This document shows positions 47,562 to 58,582 of a stretch of DNA of 64,000 nt, in pieces. The number at the start of each line of letters is the position of its first letter. Position 1 is the stretch's first letter. Made by a program: the position numbers and the translations under genes. Under the pieces are notes generated by a model. The model had not been told where the DNA came from. It saw only the letters and a program-made list of their open reading frames with translations, and did not search any database. This stretch comes from Tuctoria greenei (taxonomy: Eukaryota > Streptophyta > Magnoliopsida > Poales > Poaceae): contig JAYESD010000008.1 of the NCBI GenBank assembly GCA_036927565.1, forward strand, positions 118,943,498 to 119,007,497, given 5' to 3'.

Positions 47562-48983
47562 TGAAAGCATCTAGGCCCCCATGAGGTATGGTTTCGGTGA
47601 TTAATGACAACCATTGGATTTTACTAATGAATTTGTGGATGCAAGGTCTCCAATATCACTCAATCAAATGAAATCTATAAACATGAATGTCAACTACTGA
47701 TCATTGGAGACCCCTAAACAATCACTTTGTGAGATCAATCAATGTTATGAAGTTTAGAAGTAAAAGCTCATATGTCAAAGTCATTCATCCATAATTGACA
47801 ACACTCAATGCTTGAAAATCATTAGAAGTATATTTCCATCAAATGTCTAAGAGGTCAATCGAGCAAAATACAAAAGGATCACTTAGAGCAACTCGAAGCA
47901 AACAAAATCAACTCACCGGATGAACTGATGTTTCCAGAGAACAACACATCGGTCGAGTTGGTTCTGCAGAAGAAGAAGACCTCAGAACAAAGCACTCACC
48001 GGATCATCCGATGTTAAGGGCAAAGCTACATCGGTCCATCAGTACAGTAAGCAATATCCTTGGACTAAGTGTAGCACCGGATCATCCGATGTACAACCTT
48101 TGAACACATCAGTCAATCACTCCAGTAAGGATCAAGTCTAAACCAATTCTAGAGGAAGAGCCACCAGATCATCCGATGAGAAGACAAGTGCAACATCGGT
48201 CTAACAACGGTCATATCCGACACAGTGACATCAGCTAATTTGGCTTTGACCGATGATAACTGAAGGGGAGACATTGGATCATCCGGTGTTCGCAGAGCAG
48301 TGATGTCAGCCTACTTTTCCAACGGCTATTTCGTGGAGGCTGGATATTTATACCCCTTCAACCTGTCAAATCGACAAGTCTTGAAGCCCAGACATACTCT
48401 ACACATTCTCAAGCATTCAAGGCGTTGAGCTACCACTTCCATATCTTTTTCACCACTTGTACACCAAGAGATAGGCTAGAACTAGCTAGAGATAGTGCTT
48501 ATGTGCCTCCATTCTTGGTGATTGGAATCTCTAGTGTAGTGAGAGCTGTAAGGGAGTGTCCCTTGGTGTTTGTAACTGAGGGAGACTTCCGGAGCTTGCC
48601 AAGACGGTTGTGGAAGCCGGAGGATCCAAGTTGTAAAAGGCTTGAGCTCCACCTTGCCAAGGTTGGCAAACGGAGAAGAATAGTGAAGATCCCTAGTCTC
48701 GGTGACTTGGGTGTGGCTATACCCTTTGGTGGGTGCCACAACGTGGATGTAGGAAGATCTTGACGATCTTGCCGAACCACAGGATAAATCCTCGTGTCTC
48801 CTTGGGAGTTTGCATTCTCTTCCTCTCCCTTACCCTTGCATTCTGTATATCGCAAAGTCACTATTCACTTGGATGCATAGGTTGGTTGCGTAGGGAATTG
48901 GACTTTTAGTAATTAAGTTTTATTGCTTTAAATTTTGAAAAGAAGCCAAATTCACCCCCCCTGTTGGGCATTCGATCCTTACA
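47562..48983 (+). repeat. 5' LTR of element S (1422 bp)
   Basis: 47910-48300 carries an array of CACCGGATCATCCGATGT and CATCGGTCCATC type motifs. A TATA-like ATATTTATACCCC lies at 48344-48356, and a short U5 ends in GATCCTTACA. The motif array upstream of the TATA box is the expected U3 regulatory part. Confidence 0.92.
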
Positions 48984-48985
48984 AT

Positions 48986-48997
48986 TGGTATCAGAGC
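48986..48997 (+). promoter_or_regulatory. Primer-binding site of element S
   Basis: TGGTATCAGAGC, complementary to initiator tRNA-Met, two bases after the LTR end. Confidence 0.92.
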
Positions 48998-49043
48998 AAG
49001 GTTGCTCATAGGATCATTCTAGCTTCACCGCTAGAGAGCTAAA

Positions 49044-51166
49044 ATGGCCAAGGTTGGGGGTTCGGTTCCTATCTTCGAGGGCAAGAACTTTGCCTATTGG
49101 AAAGCATGCATGCGTGCTTATCTAGAGGCTATTGCTCCCGAAGTATGGGAAGCGACCCACGCGGGGTTTGGTGAGCACAATTATGTTGGTGATCAAATTA
49201 AATGGGATGCTAAAGCTAGGAATGCAATTTATGAATGTATTAATCAAGATGTGTTTGCTAGGATTGCTAGCAAATAAAAAGCTTGTGAAATTTGGGCTTG
49301 CTTAATAGAAATTCATGAGGGCTCTTCTCGAGTCAAGGAACTAAAATATCACATGCTTAAAGCCAAATATGATGAATTTATAATGCTCCCTCATGAAAAT
49401 GTCAATGAAATGTTCTCTCGCTTGAATGTGCTTATTGAAGAGATTAATGCTCTTGACATTGCTTCTCTTGGCAAGGGACTCATCAACTGCAAGATTCTCA
49501 TGCTCCTTCCCAAGGCAAAGTACAACATCATCAACTCCATGCTTCAAAAAGAATCTCTTGACCACATTGAATTCTCGGAACTCATTGGAGAGATTCACAC
49601 TCATGAGATGAGTGTACTTGGGATGATGGAGCAATCATCTTCAAAGACAATTGCTCTTAAGGCCTTCACCAAGAGAACAAATCTCAACAAAAAGAAAGTG
49701 GTTGAGCCCAGTCCAAGGGAAGAAGAGCAAGCATCAAGTGAAGATGATGATGAGCTTGCATCAATGATGAGAAAGTTCTCTCGCTTGAACTCCAAGATTG
49801 CCAAGAAGGGATACACATTTGATCCCAAAAAGAAAGCATTTATACTTAAGAGAGATGACAACAAGACTTGCTACAATTGTGGTGATCAAGGCCACATCTC
49901 CTATGATTGTCCAAAACCGGACAAAAGAAAAGAGAATCAGAAGAGCAAGCATCGCAAGCTTGAAGATAGTGAAGATGATGAAGAAGAGGCCAAAGCCAAG
50001 CCAAGATCCTTTGGGAAGAGGAAACATGACAAGGGCAAGAAGGCAAAACTCTTCCCAAAGAAGAGAAATGGCCCACAAAAGGTGTTCATGTGTGAGGCAA
50101 ATGAATGGGTCACTGACGAAGAAACAAGTGATGAAGAGAGTGAAGCGGAAGAAGAAAGTTTGGCCGGCCTTGCCATTGCCAACAATGATTCCTCACCTCT
50201 TCATCCACCACCCATGTGCCTCATGGCGAAAGGTAACACCAAGGTATGTGATGACTCTAGCGATGATGAGCTTTCCCCCGATGATTTAACTTCCTTAATA
50301 AATGAATATCATACTATCATTAAGAGGGAGAAGAGTAAGGTTAAAGCTCTTGAAGAAACTCGTGCCAAGCTTGAAAGTGCTAACCTCGATTTGCTTGACA
50401 AGTATGAAAGATACTTAAAGAGCATGACACGCTCAAATCCCATGTCAAGCAAATTGAGGAGGATAAGTATAAAATCAAGCTAGATCATCATGAGCTTAAC
50501 TTAGCACACCAAACACTCTTGGGAGAGCACAACAAGTTAATACAAGAACATCAAACACTTAACCTTGCTAATGAAGTGCTTGATCAAGAGTTGAAAAATA
50601 TAAAGAAACAAACTCTTAATGATAAGATATCCATTACTTCTCATGCCACTAATGCTTTGCACAAGTCTTTTCCTTTGAAAGAAATTGCCAGGGAGAAGGA
50701 CTTGTTGGAAGAAATTGAGATTCTCCGCACTTGTGTGGCTAGACTTTCAAAAGGAGAAGTCAAGCACAAGGAAATCCTCTTCCAACAAGCAAAGGCCTTC
50801 AACAAGGGAGGACTTGGATCCTTCCCGGTGCCTAACAAAGGAAAGGTGCCCTCACCGGAGCTTAGAACAAGCTTCATCAAGGAAGTTGGTTCTTATTGCC
50901 AACATTGTGAGGTCACCGGTCACCATACAAGGGAGTGTCCTCTTCCTAACCGACCTTCTCCAAAATTGCCTACTAATTACAAATCTACTTTCAATGATCG
51001 TTATTATCTCTTGAGTAAAGTAGATGGCAAGGTGAAGGCAAGGTTCATTGGCAAAGACATGAATGGCATGAAGGAGAGGCTCCCTAAGCAACTTTGGGTC
51101 CCAAAAACACTTGTATCACACATACAAGGACCTAAGTTGGCTTGGGTACCTAAAGTTAAAAATTGA
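49044..51166 (+). pseudogene. Element S gag (long Sirevirus type)
   Basis: ATG 49044 is 46 bp after the PBS (MAKVGGSVPIFEGKNFAYWK). Conserved gag sequence continues (YDEFIMLPHENVNEMFSRL). The first zinc knuckle is CYNCGDQGHISYDC (about 49869-49910), followed by Lys/Glu-rich segments, a coiled-coil part (50290-50770) and a second knuckle CQHCEVTGHHTREC (about 50899-50940). Two knuckles with a long C-terminal gag extension fit Sireviruses. Defects are few: a TAA at 49275-49277 and one indel near 50425. Protein ends at 51166; pol follows in another frame. Confidence 0.87.
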
Positions 51167-51179
51167 ATTCATGTGTGTA

Positions 51180-52220
51180 GGTGAACTACAAAGCCGGAGG
51201 AAAGCATTGGGTACTCGATAGCGGGTGCACTCAACACATGACCGGCAATGATGGTATGTTCACCTCCATAGAGGACCCCCGACAATCATGAACAAGTCAC
51301 CTTTGGTGATAATTCTAAGGGGAAGGTAATTCGGTTGGGTAAGATTGTACTTTTCACATGGTTTATTTATTTCAAATATGTTGAATGTTAAGTCACTTAG
51401 TTTCAATTTGCTTTCTATTGCACAAATTTTGTGATTTTGGGCCAACGTGCACCTTTAGCAAGAATGATGTTGTTATGACAAGCCTAAAGTTGAGGAGAGC
51501 CATGATCGAGGGGGAGCTTCAAGTTCCAACATCTACACATCGACGAAAAATTATTCATTTGTCAAATCTATGTCGGTGATATCATTTTTGATTCAACTAA
51601 CGAAGCTTTTAGCCATGAGTTTTGCAAAATGATGTCTAGGGAATTCGAGATGTCGATGATTGGAGAGCTCAACTTCTTCCTTGGATTCCAAATCAAGCAA
51701 CTTCAAGAGGGGACCTTTGTCTATCAAGAGAAGTATACCAAGGACCCCTTGAAGAAATTTGAGATGGGAGATTGTAGCTCAAGAAGCACTCCAATGGCAA
51801 CAAATTGTCATCTCGACGCGGATAAGGACAGTAAACCTATTGATCAATCCAACTACCATTCTATGATTGGTTCATTGCTTTATCTTACCGCATCTAGGCC
51901 CGATATCATGTTGTGCCCAAATTCTTTATATGAAGCAAACCCTTTTGGACTTTGGTATTAAACTTGGTTGTGTGCCTCTCCTTTGTGACAATGAAAGTGC
52001 GGTTAAGATAGCTAAAAACCCCGTTCAACACTCCCGCACTAAGCACATTGATATTCGCCATCATTTCTTGAGGGACCATGAAGCTAAAGGAGACATCTCC
52101 TTGCGAGGTGTTAGGTCCGAAGAACAATTGACGGATATCTTCACTAAACCACTTGATGAGAAAACTTTTTCTAGACTAAGAAGTGAGTTAAATGTGCTAG
52201 ATGCATCAAACGTCATATAA
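51180..52220 (+). pseudogene. Element S pol remnant: protease, RT and RNase H fragments
   Basis: Protease HWVLDSGCTQHMTG (Asp codon 51217-51219) is followed by a short gag-pre-integrase remnant to about 51480. RT then begins abruptly near its active site, IYVGDIIF (51566-51589); the usual YVDD has Gly at 51575-51577. RT continues through IGELNFFLGFQIKQ to SRPDIMLC, and after another deletion RNase H gives CDNESAVKIAKNPVQHSRTKHIDIRHH and DIFTKPLDEKTF. The whole integrase and the RT palm and fingers are missing, so the element cannot copy or insert itself. Confidence 0.88.
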
Positions 52221-52825
52221 GTTGCCATGATCATGTAAGAACGCATCTCATATAGGTCTTGTCTAACTTTCAAAGGATAAGGGTGAGCAAGGGTTAGCTT
52301 GGGATGGAGGTTCTTTTGGGTTTCCCCAAGGCTTGGAGAGTGGCTCTCCCTAAAGAAGCCTTTGAAAGGTTCAAACTTGGCAAGATAAATTTCCTTTATG
52401 TCTTGCATGATGCCTGCCATATAGACATGCACTCATATTTAAATTCCTTGCATTATAAATTGTTTGGCATTGCATACGGTAGATTGTCACAAAGGGGAAC
52501 CCACCTCATGAGAAAGAGAATTGTTTGAAATGCAATATCTCAACTCATATAATGTGGGAAGAACAAAATGTTAGGTGTGTTAATGCCTAAAGGAACATGC
52601 TTCTAAGAGATAGAAGGCTTCATCCTCTAGCTCACAAAGCATGGGCCTTACATTTTATTTGGATGATTTCCTCTCCATTTTCTCAGTGTTCTATTTGCTT
52701 TAAGGCTTAGCCAAGTTATTGGCATATTAGTATTTTTGAGGGGTAAGGGGTCACCCAAAAAGTCCTAAGACATGTGTTTCTCATTGTTTGTTTGTTTGGT
52801 CAAAGGACATATATGGGATGTTGCT
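52221..52825 (+). other. Non-coding spacer after pol in element S
   Basis: No reading frame is recognisable. It resembles a 3'-UTR-like continuation and leads into the U3-like block. Confidence 0.45.
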
Positions 52826-53149
52826 GTTTTTTAGTCATCAGATTATCCGATGCTCAGGCCAGACCATCATCGGATCAGTTGGTGTTCAACAGCCAAGGGT
52901 CAACTCAGTCAGTATCTCAAATCAATCGACGAGTTCATTCTGAAAAACATCGGTCCATCCTATGTTCACATTTTTGGAACTATGCCAAATTCCACTGATG
53001 CAAATCAGTTCAACGTCGGTCCATCCGGTGTCAACGGTACCTTTTTGAATACCCTTACTGTGCCATTCGACCGATGCTCCTATCTTGTAACGTCGGTTCA
53101 TCCGGTGTTAAATTTTCGGCTAGGGTATGGGACCCACTATTTAAATGCC
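52826..53149 (+). promoter_or_regulatory. Internal U3-like promoter block of element S
   Basis: It carries the LTR's own motif family outside the LTRs: AGATTATCCGATGCTC (about 52842), CATCGGATCAGTTGGTGTTC (52869), CATCGGTCCATCC (52948), CGTCGGTCCATCCGGTGT (53015) and CGTCGGTTCATCCGGTGTTA (53091). A TATA-like element CTATTTAAATGCCCCTTCAC at 53137-53156 aligns with CTATTTATACCCCTTCAAC of the 3' LTR. The third ORF starts 400 bp downstream after a CCG-rich leader (53195-53400). That it is an active promoter is inferred. Confidence 0.55.
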
Positions 53150-53545
53150 CCTTCACCTCCCGATCTTCTCTCTCCCGATCCCGATGCTCCCTAACCTCCG
53201 GCCGCCGCTCCTCTCACCTAAGCGCCGCCACCACCGCCTCCGGCCGCCGCTGCCCTCCGACCGCCGCCGCCTCCGGCCGCCGTCGCTGCCCTCCGGCCGC
53301 CGCCGCACCACAGCAGCAGCCGCTGCTGCCGCTTCTTCCACCACCGCCACCGCTCCACCCAAGCGCCGCCGACCGCTCGTGCACCACTGCCGCCGCCCCC
53401 AGCAGCCACACCACCGCCCTTCGCGTCGTCGTGGTGCCTCCCTCTACGGCCGCCACTACGCCGCTAGGGTTTCCCGGCCCCGACAAATCTTCACGTCGCC
53501 GTTCCGTGCTTGACATCGTCGACTTCTTTCACACGCCTCATCGCA

Positions 53546-55726
53546 ATGGCTCGTGACAAGAAGAACAAGGGAAAGGCCATTACGGAGCCGACCGCAAAGA
53601 AGCAAAAGCTATCGAAGGAGGAGAAGAAGGCGTTGATGGCCGCTCGCGCCGCCGAGGAGCGAGAGCGTGGCTGAGGAGGATCACTGAGGATCCTCGAGGC
53701 TCGTCCGAGGAAGCCTCCCGTGCGAGATGAGACCGAGGAAGAAGAAGAGTCGGAAGTGCCACTTGTTCGCCGGTGCTCAGCCAGGACCCGTGGGGGTCAT
53801 CCGCCGGCAGTACCATGTTCATGACCGACAGCTGCCGATCTTCGAGAGGACAGAGAGGCCCAGAGAGCCATCTACGATATGGACACCAACGTCCGTTTTG
53901 GTGAAGGTGTCCAGTTGACTGATTACCGGAAGATGAAGGCCAAGCAACTCAGAAGACTCAGATGGAGTGTTTTGCTTGAGGAGTGATACCCGCAGCCCAG
54001 AGAGGCTCTTGTGGACAGTCGTTTCTGGACTTTGACGCAGGCGTCGCTGTACGAGACGTATAGACGCCGAGGCCACAAGCTCTTCCAGCACAACTTCTTG
54101 GACTGGGATCAGCTTGTTCTAGCAGCCGAGACAGAGATTTGCCCCGTCTTTGCGAGGTATCGAGTGCTTGTGGAGCTGGTGTCCTACGAGAGGAGTGCCT
54201 ACGTGGAGGACTGGGTACGCGTATTCTACGCCACCCTCTACGTCTCTGAGGGCCGCAGGTCTATAGACTTCATGTTCATGGGCCAGAACCATCACTTGAC
54301 AAGGCAGACATTGGCACAACTACTAGGAGTGGACCTGCACGACACTTGCGTGCATGAGAGGGTATATGGACAGGCAGACCCGCCGAGGAGGCCGCTCACT
54401 GGAGGAGTGGCACCACCACTGGAGGAGATATGCTCTCTGTTTGAACCGTCCTTCTCTCCAGGCCAGCTGAGGGTACCGACACTGTTGACTCCAGCTGCGC
54501 GCACAGTGCACCTTGCCTTGCGCCGCACTCTTTTGCCGAGGTCCAGATATCTAGAGGGGTTCACCAGCCTGCAATAGACCCTCCTGTTCTACGTCATGAA
54601 CGGGATGGAGTTCGATATTGTGGACATCCTCATATGTGAGATGGAGGACGTGATCATTGATGGAGTGGGCATGATGAGGCAGCTTGTGTTTGGACACTGG
54701 ATCAGCTACCTGCTCTCCATGATGGTTCCTGAGGAGTTCGTCGTGCGTGACCGTCTCACTGACGAGAGTGTCACACGGTTCAGCCACTACCGAGCTCCAG
54801 CTCCTGGAGACCGCCGCCTTGGCCGTCCAGTCGAGCGTCAGGTCCGTGCTCGGCTATCCGAGGAGGATTGGTCTGATCTGGAAAAGGAAGATGAGAGGCT
54901 GGCAGAGGCAGAGGCTTAGGGTGAGGACCTTCAGCATATATGGTCTGAGAGTGACACGGATGACAGTGTTGAGGAGTATTTCCCACCTCCTCCCTCACCC
55001 AGGCAGCACGACGCGGAGGCTGGAGGCTCGACAGTGCCACCCCCTACTCCACCTCCCGTCTCAGAGGCACAGGTCTCTCAGCCGTCAGAGCTCACCTCAC
55101 TCCTCTAGCAGATGGTTGAGCAGCAGTGCTTGGACCGGCTTGCAGCTGAGCAGGCCCGAGCTGAGCAGGCAGCAAGTCTATTGGAGCTCCAGCAGCAGCA
55201 GCAGGAGATGCAGCGCCAGATCACCCGTGAGAGGCGAGAGGACACTGACCGGCTGACGGGGCTCATAGATCAGATGCACCAGCGCTCCCTCAACCAGCAG
55301 CAGCAGATGCAGCAGGCGATGATGGGCATCCTGGGGTTGATCACCAACCTCTACACCCAGACCAGGATTGCCCTGCCGTCGCAGCTGCCAGGCGTTGCTC
55401 CACCCCCGCCCGTCCTTGCTCCAGCTGCAGCTCCGGTGCTGACCATGCCGATCCCATCAATCAGCATGTCTCCACTGCTTGCTCCGGGCGCACCGATCCA
55501 CTCTCTGCTGCCGGCTATGACGTTGTTCCAGCAGACGCTGACATCCGTCGTCAGTGCCCCGTTGCCAGCAGCTCCGACTCAGCAGGCACCGACGGCTGCT
55601 CCTACGGATCCTTCAGCTCCCTCCACTTCTACTCTAGCCTCAGCTGCAGCAGCAGGCAGCAGCTCCGACGACAGCACCCCCGACGATGACCAGTTCATCA
55701 TCGCTCCGAGCACTCAGGGTTCTTAG
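53546..55726 (+). pseudogene. Third ORF of element S (plant transposon-protein domain, coiled coil)
   Basis: One frame of 726 codons from ATG 53546 (MARDKKNKGKAITEPTAKKQ) to TAG 55724, with six internal stops and no frameshift: TGA at 53672, 53822 and 53984; TAG at 54575, 54917 and 55106. The middle (RFWTLTQASLYETY..., SAYVEDWVRVFYATLYVSEG, LLGVDLHD) resembles the 'putative plant transposon protein' domain (I associate it with PF20167). It is followed by an acidic Pro-rich part, a Gln-rich coiled coil (55112-55330) and an Ala/Pro/Ser-rich tail. No signal peptide or membrane segment is evident, so although it sits where env-like genes lie in some Sireviruses I do not call it an envelope. Function unknown. 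Confidence 0.75.
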
Positions 55727-55758
55727 GCACTCAGCTTCCTCTTTGGTGTCTTGATGCC

Positions 55759-56084
55759 AAAGGGGGAGAAAAGTTAGAGAGTCAGGGGGAGGGTTGCTTA
55801 GAGGGTTGCTTAGTCTCAGGGGGAGTCTTTATCCTTATCTTTTGTAATTTGGTGTTCTTGCTACTCATTTGCTATTAATTGAGTATTCTTGTCTCATTTG
55901 TATTCATGTGCCACTTATTCTCTTGAGTTATTCATTGATTGAGTTTTCGAGTTATTTATCGGTTTTGAGCCTTCAAGTTTTAAGTGTGTACTCATTGCAT
56001 ATCTTCTTAAGTATTGTATTATCAAATTCATTACTATTATGCTTCACTTGTTGTGTTGTCATCAATCACCAAAAAGGGGGAGAT
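55759..56084 (+). promoter_or_regulatory. Multiple polypurine tracts of element S
   Basis: Tracts AAAGGGGGAGAAAAG (55759-55773), CAGGGGGAGGG (55783-55793), CAGGGGGAG (55817-55825) and AAAAAGGGGGAGAT (56071-56084), the last abutting the 3' LTR. Repeated polypurine tracts are a known Sirevirus trait. Confidence 0.75.
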
Positions 56085-57508
56085 TGAAAGCATCTAGGCC
56101 CCCATGAGGTATGGTTTCGGTGATTAATGACAACCATTGGATTTTACTAATGAATTTGTGGATGCAAGGTCTCCCATATCACTCAATCAAATGAAATCTA
56201 TAAACATGAATGTCAACTACTGATCATTGGAGACCCCTAAACAATCACTTTGTGAGATCAATCAATGTTATGAAGTTTAGAAGTAAAAGCTCATATGTCA
56301 AAGTCATTCATCCATAATTGACAACACTCAATGCTTTAAAATCATCAGAAGTATATTTTTAACAAATGTCTAAGAGGTCAATCGAGCAAAATACAAAAGG
56401 ATCACTTAGAACAACTCGAAGCAAACAAAATCAACTCACCGGATCAACCGATGTTTCCAAAGAACAACACATTGGTCGAGTTTGTTCAGCAGAAGAAGAA
56501 GACCTCAGAACAAAGCACTCACCGGATCATCCGATATTAAGGGCAAAGCTACATCGGTCCATCAGTACAGTAAGCAATATCCTTGGACTAAGTGTAGCAC
56601 CGGATCTTCCGATGTACAACCTTTGAACACATCGGTCAATCACTCCAGTAAGCATCAAGTCTGAACCAATTCTGGATGAAGAGCCACCGGATCATCCGAT
56701 GAGAAGACAAGTGCAACATCAGTCTAACAACGATCATATCTGACACAGTGACATCAGCTAATTTTGCTTTGACCGATGATAACTGAAGGGGAGACATCGG
56801 ATCATCCGGTGTTTGCAGAGTAGTGATGTCAGCCTACTTTTCCAACGGCTATTTCGTGGAGGCTAGCTATTTATACCCCTTCAACCTGTCAAATCGACAA
56901 GTCTTGAAGCCCAGACATACTCTACACATTCTCAAGCATTCAAGGCGTTGAGCTACCACTTCCATATCTTTTTCACCACTTGTACACCAAGAGATAGGAT
57001 AGAACTAGCTAGAGATAGTGCTTATGTGCCTCCATTCTTGGTGATTGGAATCTCTAGTGTAGTGAGAGCTGTAAGGGAGTGTCCCTTGGTGTTTGTAACT
57101 GAGAGAGACTTCCGGAGCTTGCCAAGACGGTTGTGGAAGCCCGAAGGATCCAAGTTGTACAAGGCTTGAGCTCCACCTTGCCGAGGTTGGCAAACGGAGA
57201 AGAATAGTGAAGATCCCTAGCCTCGGTGACTTGGGTGTGGCTATACTCTTTGGTGGGTGCCACAACGTGGATGCAGGAAGATCTTGACGATCTTGCCAAA
57301 CCACGGGATAAATCCTCATGTCTCCTCGGGAGTTTGCATTCTCTTCCTCTCCCTTACACTTATGCATTTTGTATATCGCAAAGTCACTATTCACTTGGAT
57401 GCATAGGTTGGTTGCGTAGGGAATTGGTTTTAGTAATTAAGTTTTATTGCTTTAAATTTTGAAAAGAAGCCCAATTCACCCCCCCCTCTTGGGCATTCGA
57501 TCCTTACA
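56085..57508 (+). repeat. 3' LTR of element S (1424 bp)
   Basis: Near-identical to 47562-48983, with the same motif array (about 56430-56820), TATA-like element (about 56867-56880) and end GATCCTTACA. Confidence 0.93.
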
Positions 57509-57750
57509 ACGTCTCTATTTTCTGCATCAGAAACAACAATGGTTTCACACAGGGAGTGGGGCCCACATAAAGCTACAAAATTAATCGTGCGTCCGTTGCC
57601 ATAATGTCACTCGAGCGCAGAATTTGAAGCACTCTGACCTCATTGTCTTCTCTGCACCATTATATAGTAACTTGGTCTATGACATGTGGCACCGTGCCAT
57701 GTGGGCCTCACATGGCAGTGACCAAGTCAAAAGTCAGAGGGATCCTATGA

Positions 57751-58330
57751 ATAAATAGGGGATGCCTTCCCCTTCTCCGCACCATCACAATCTTCCTCTT
57801 CCTCTAGTCTTCGTCTTCCTCGCCGCATCGTAGCCTTCCTCTTCCTCTAGACTTCCTGTTCCTAGCCCTAGTCTTTCTCAACGGCACCACCGAAGCGCTC
57901 TCGACCATCCACTCCACTCGTCGCGCCTCTGTACCTGACTCCAACTGCACCTCTGCCGCCTTCCTGGGTGGAAGAGTGATAGTACTTGCTTGGGAAAATC
58001 GCTCACCTGGAAACTTTGGTTGCCATCATTACAGAGGAGCACGACCTTAAATCATGCTGCAAACTGATGGAAACGGATGTATTTAACAGTACATCTCATG
58101 CCATGCAGCTTTTGGGTGTTGGTCGCCTTCCAGAATGTATTAGAATGGGCGAGCATGACACCAACATCGGCCACTACTTCTACGGGTTAAGCGCAGTGGC
58201 TGGTCAACTTCACGCCATGCAAGAGACGGTCGGTGAGGTGCTTGGGGTGGAAGGCCATAGGGGTTCAGTGGAGGCGATTGCCGACAAGTGTGGGGGCGGA
58301 GTACCCACTGGAGGACTAGGCGATTGTCTA
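57751..58330 (+). pseudogene. Unknown gene with TATA box, start codon and two codons damaged
   Basis: A TATA box (ATAAATAGGG, 57751-57760) precedes a C/T-rich leader. A frame from 57881 reads APPKRSRPSTPLVAPLYLTP...WVEE, meets TGA (57977) and TAG (57980), then in the same frame continues YLLGKIAHLETLVAIITEEH...CIRMGEHDTNIGHYFYGLSAVAGQLHAMQE to about 58310. The expected ATG is ACG (57881-57883). About 145 codons; predicted helical, soluble and with no family I recognise. It could be a host gene fragment or a gene of the surrounding CACTA-like element. Confidence 0.5.
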
Positions 58331-58582
58331 CATTTTCTTTCGTTTGTTGCTTGTAATAATGCTTATTTTAATGAAATGTTAATGAATGTTTGCTTGATGA
58401 TGAATGTTTGTTATCGACTACCGAATGCTCCTGCAGCACAGATCGTTAGACACACAAGTTATACAATGCTTCAAGTTCGTTACAAACAAGTTACAATACA
58501 GACAAGTTACAATACAAATGTCGAAGGGGAAATAGAACAAGTGCCAGATTATCGACCGGAGACTCGCCATTGGAAGGTGCGT

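Larger units (their letters stand above)
47562..57508 (+). mobile_element. Copia element S (Sirevirus-like), paired LTRs, pol mostly deleted
   Basis: LTRs at 47562-48983 and 56085-57508 begin TGAAAGCATCTAGG and end CCTTACA. PBS at 48986, gag with two zinc knuckles, a pol remnant, a long third ORF, and several GGGGGAG polypurine tracts including one abutting the 3' LTR. Flanks are GCGTC (47557-47561) and ACGTC (57509-57513), a 5-bp duplication with one change. By eye the first 320 bp of the LTRs differ at about five to seven places, so it is younger than N. It split a CACTA-like host region. Confidence 0.92.

Noticed and set aside
48425..48763. ORFs repeated in both LTRs of element S (48425-48763 and 56948-57169)
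   Set aside because: They fall in the R/U5 region and differ in frame between copies; repeated only because LTRs are repeated.
53153..53516. Long open frames on both strands in the CCG-rich stretch
   Set aside because: The sequence is a CCG/CGG-rich low-complexity leader, open in several frames at once; no frame joins the third ORF start.
53546..55726. Calling the third ORF of S a viral envelope
   Set aside because: No signal peptide, cleavage site or transmembrane segment is visible; position alone is not enough.
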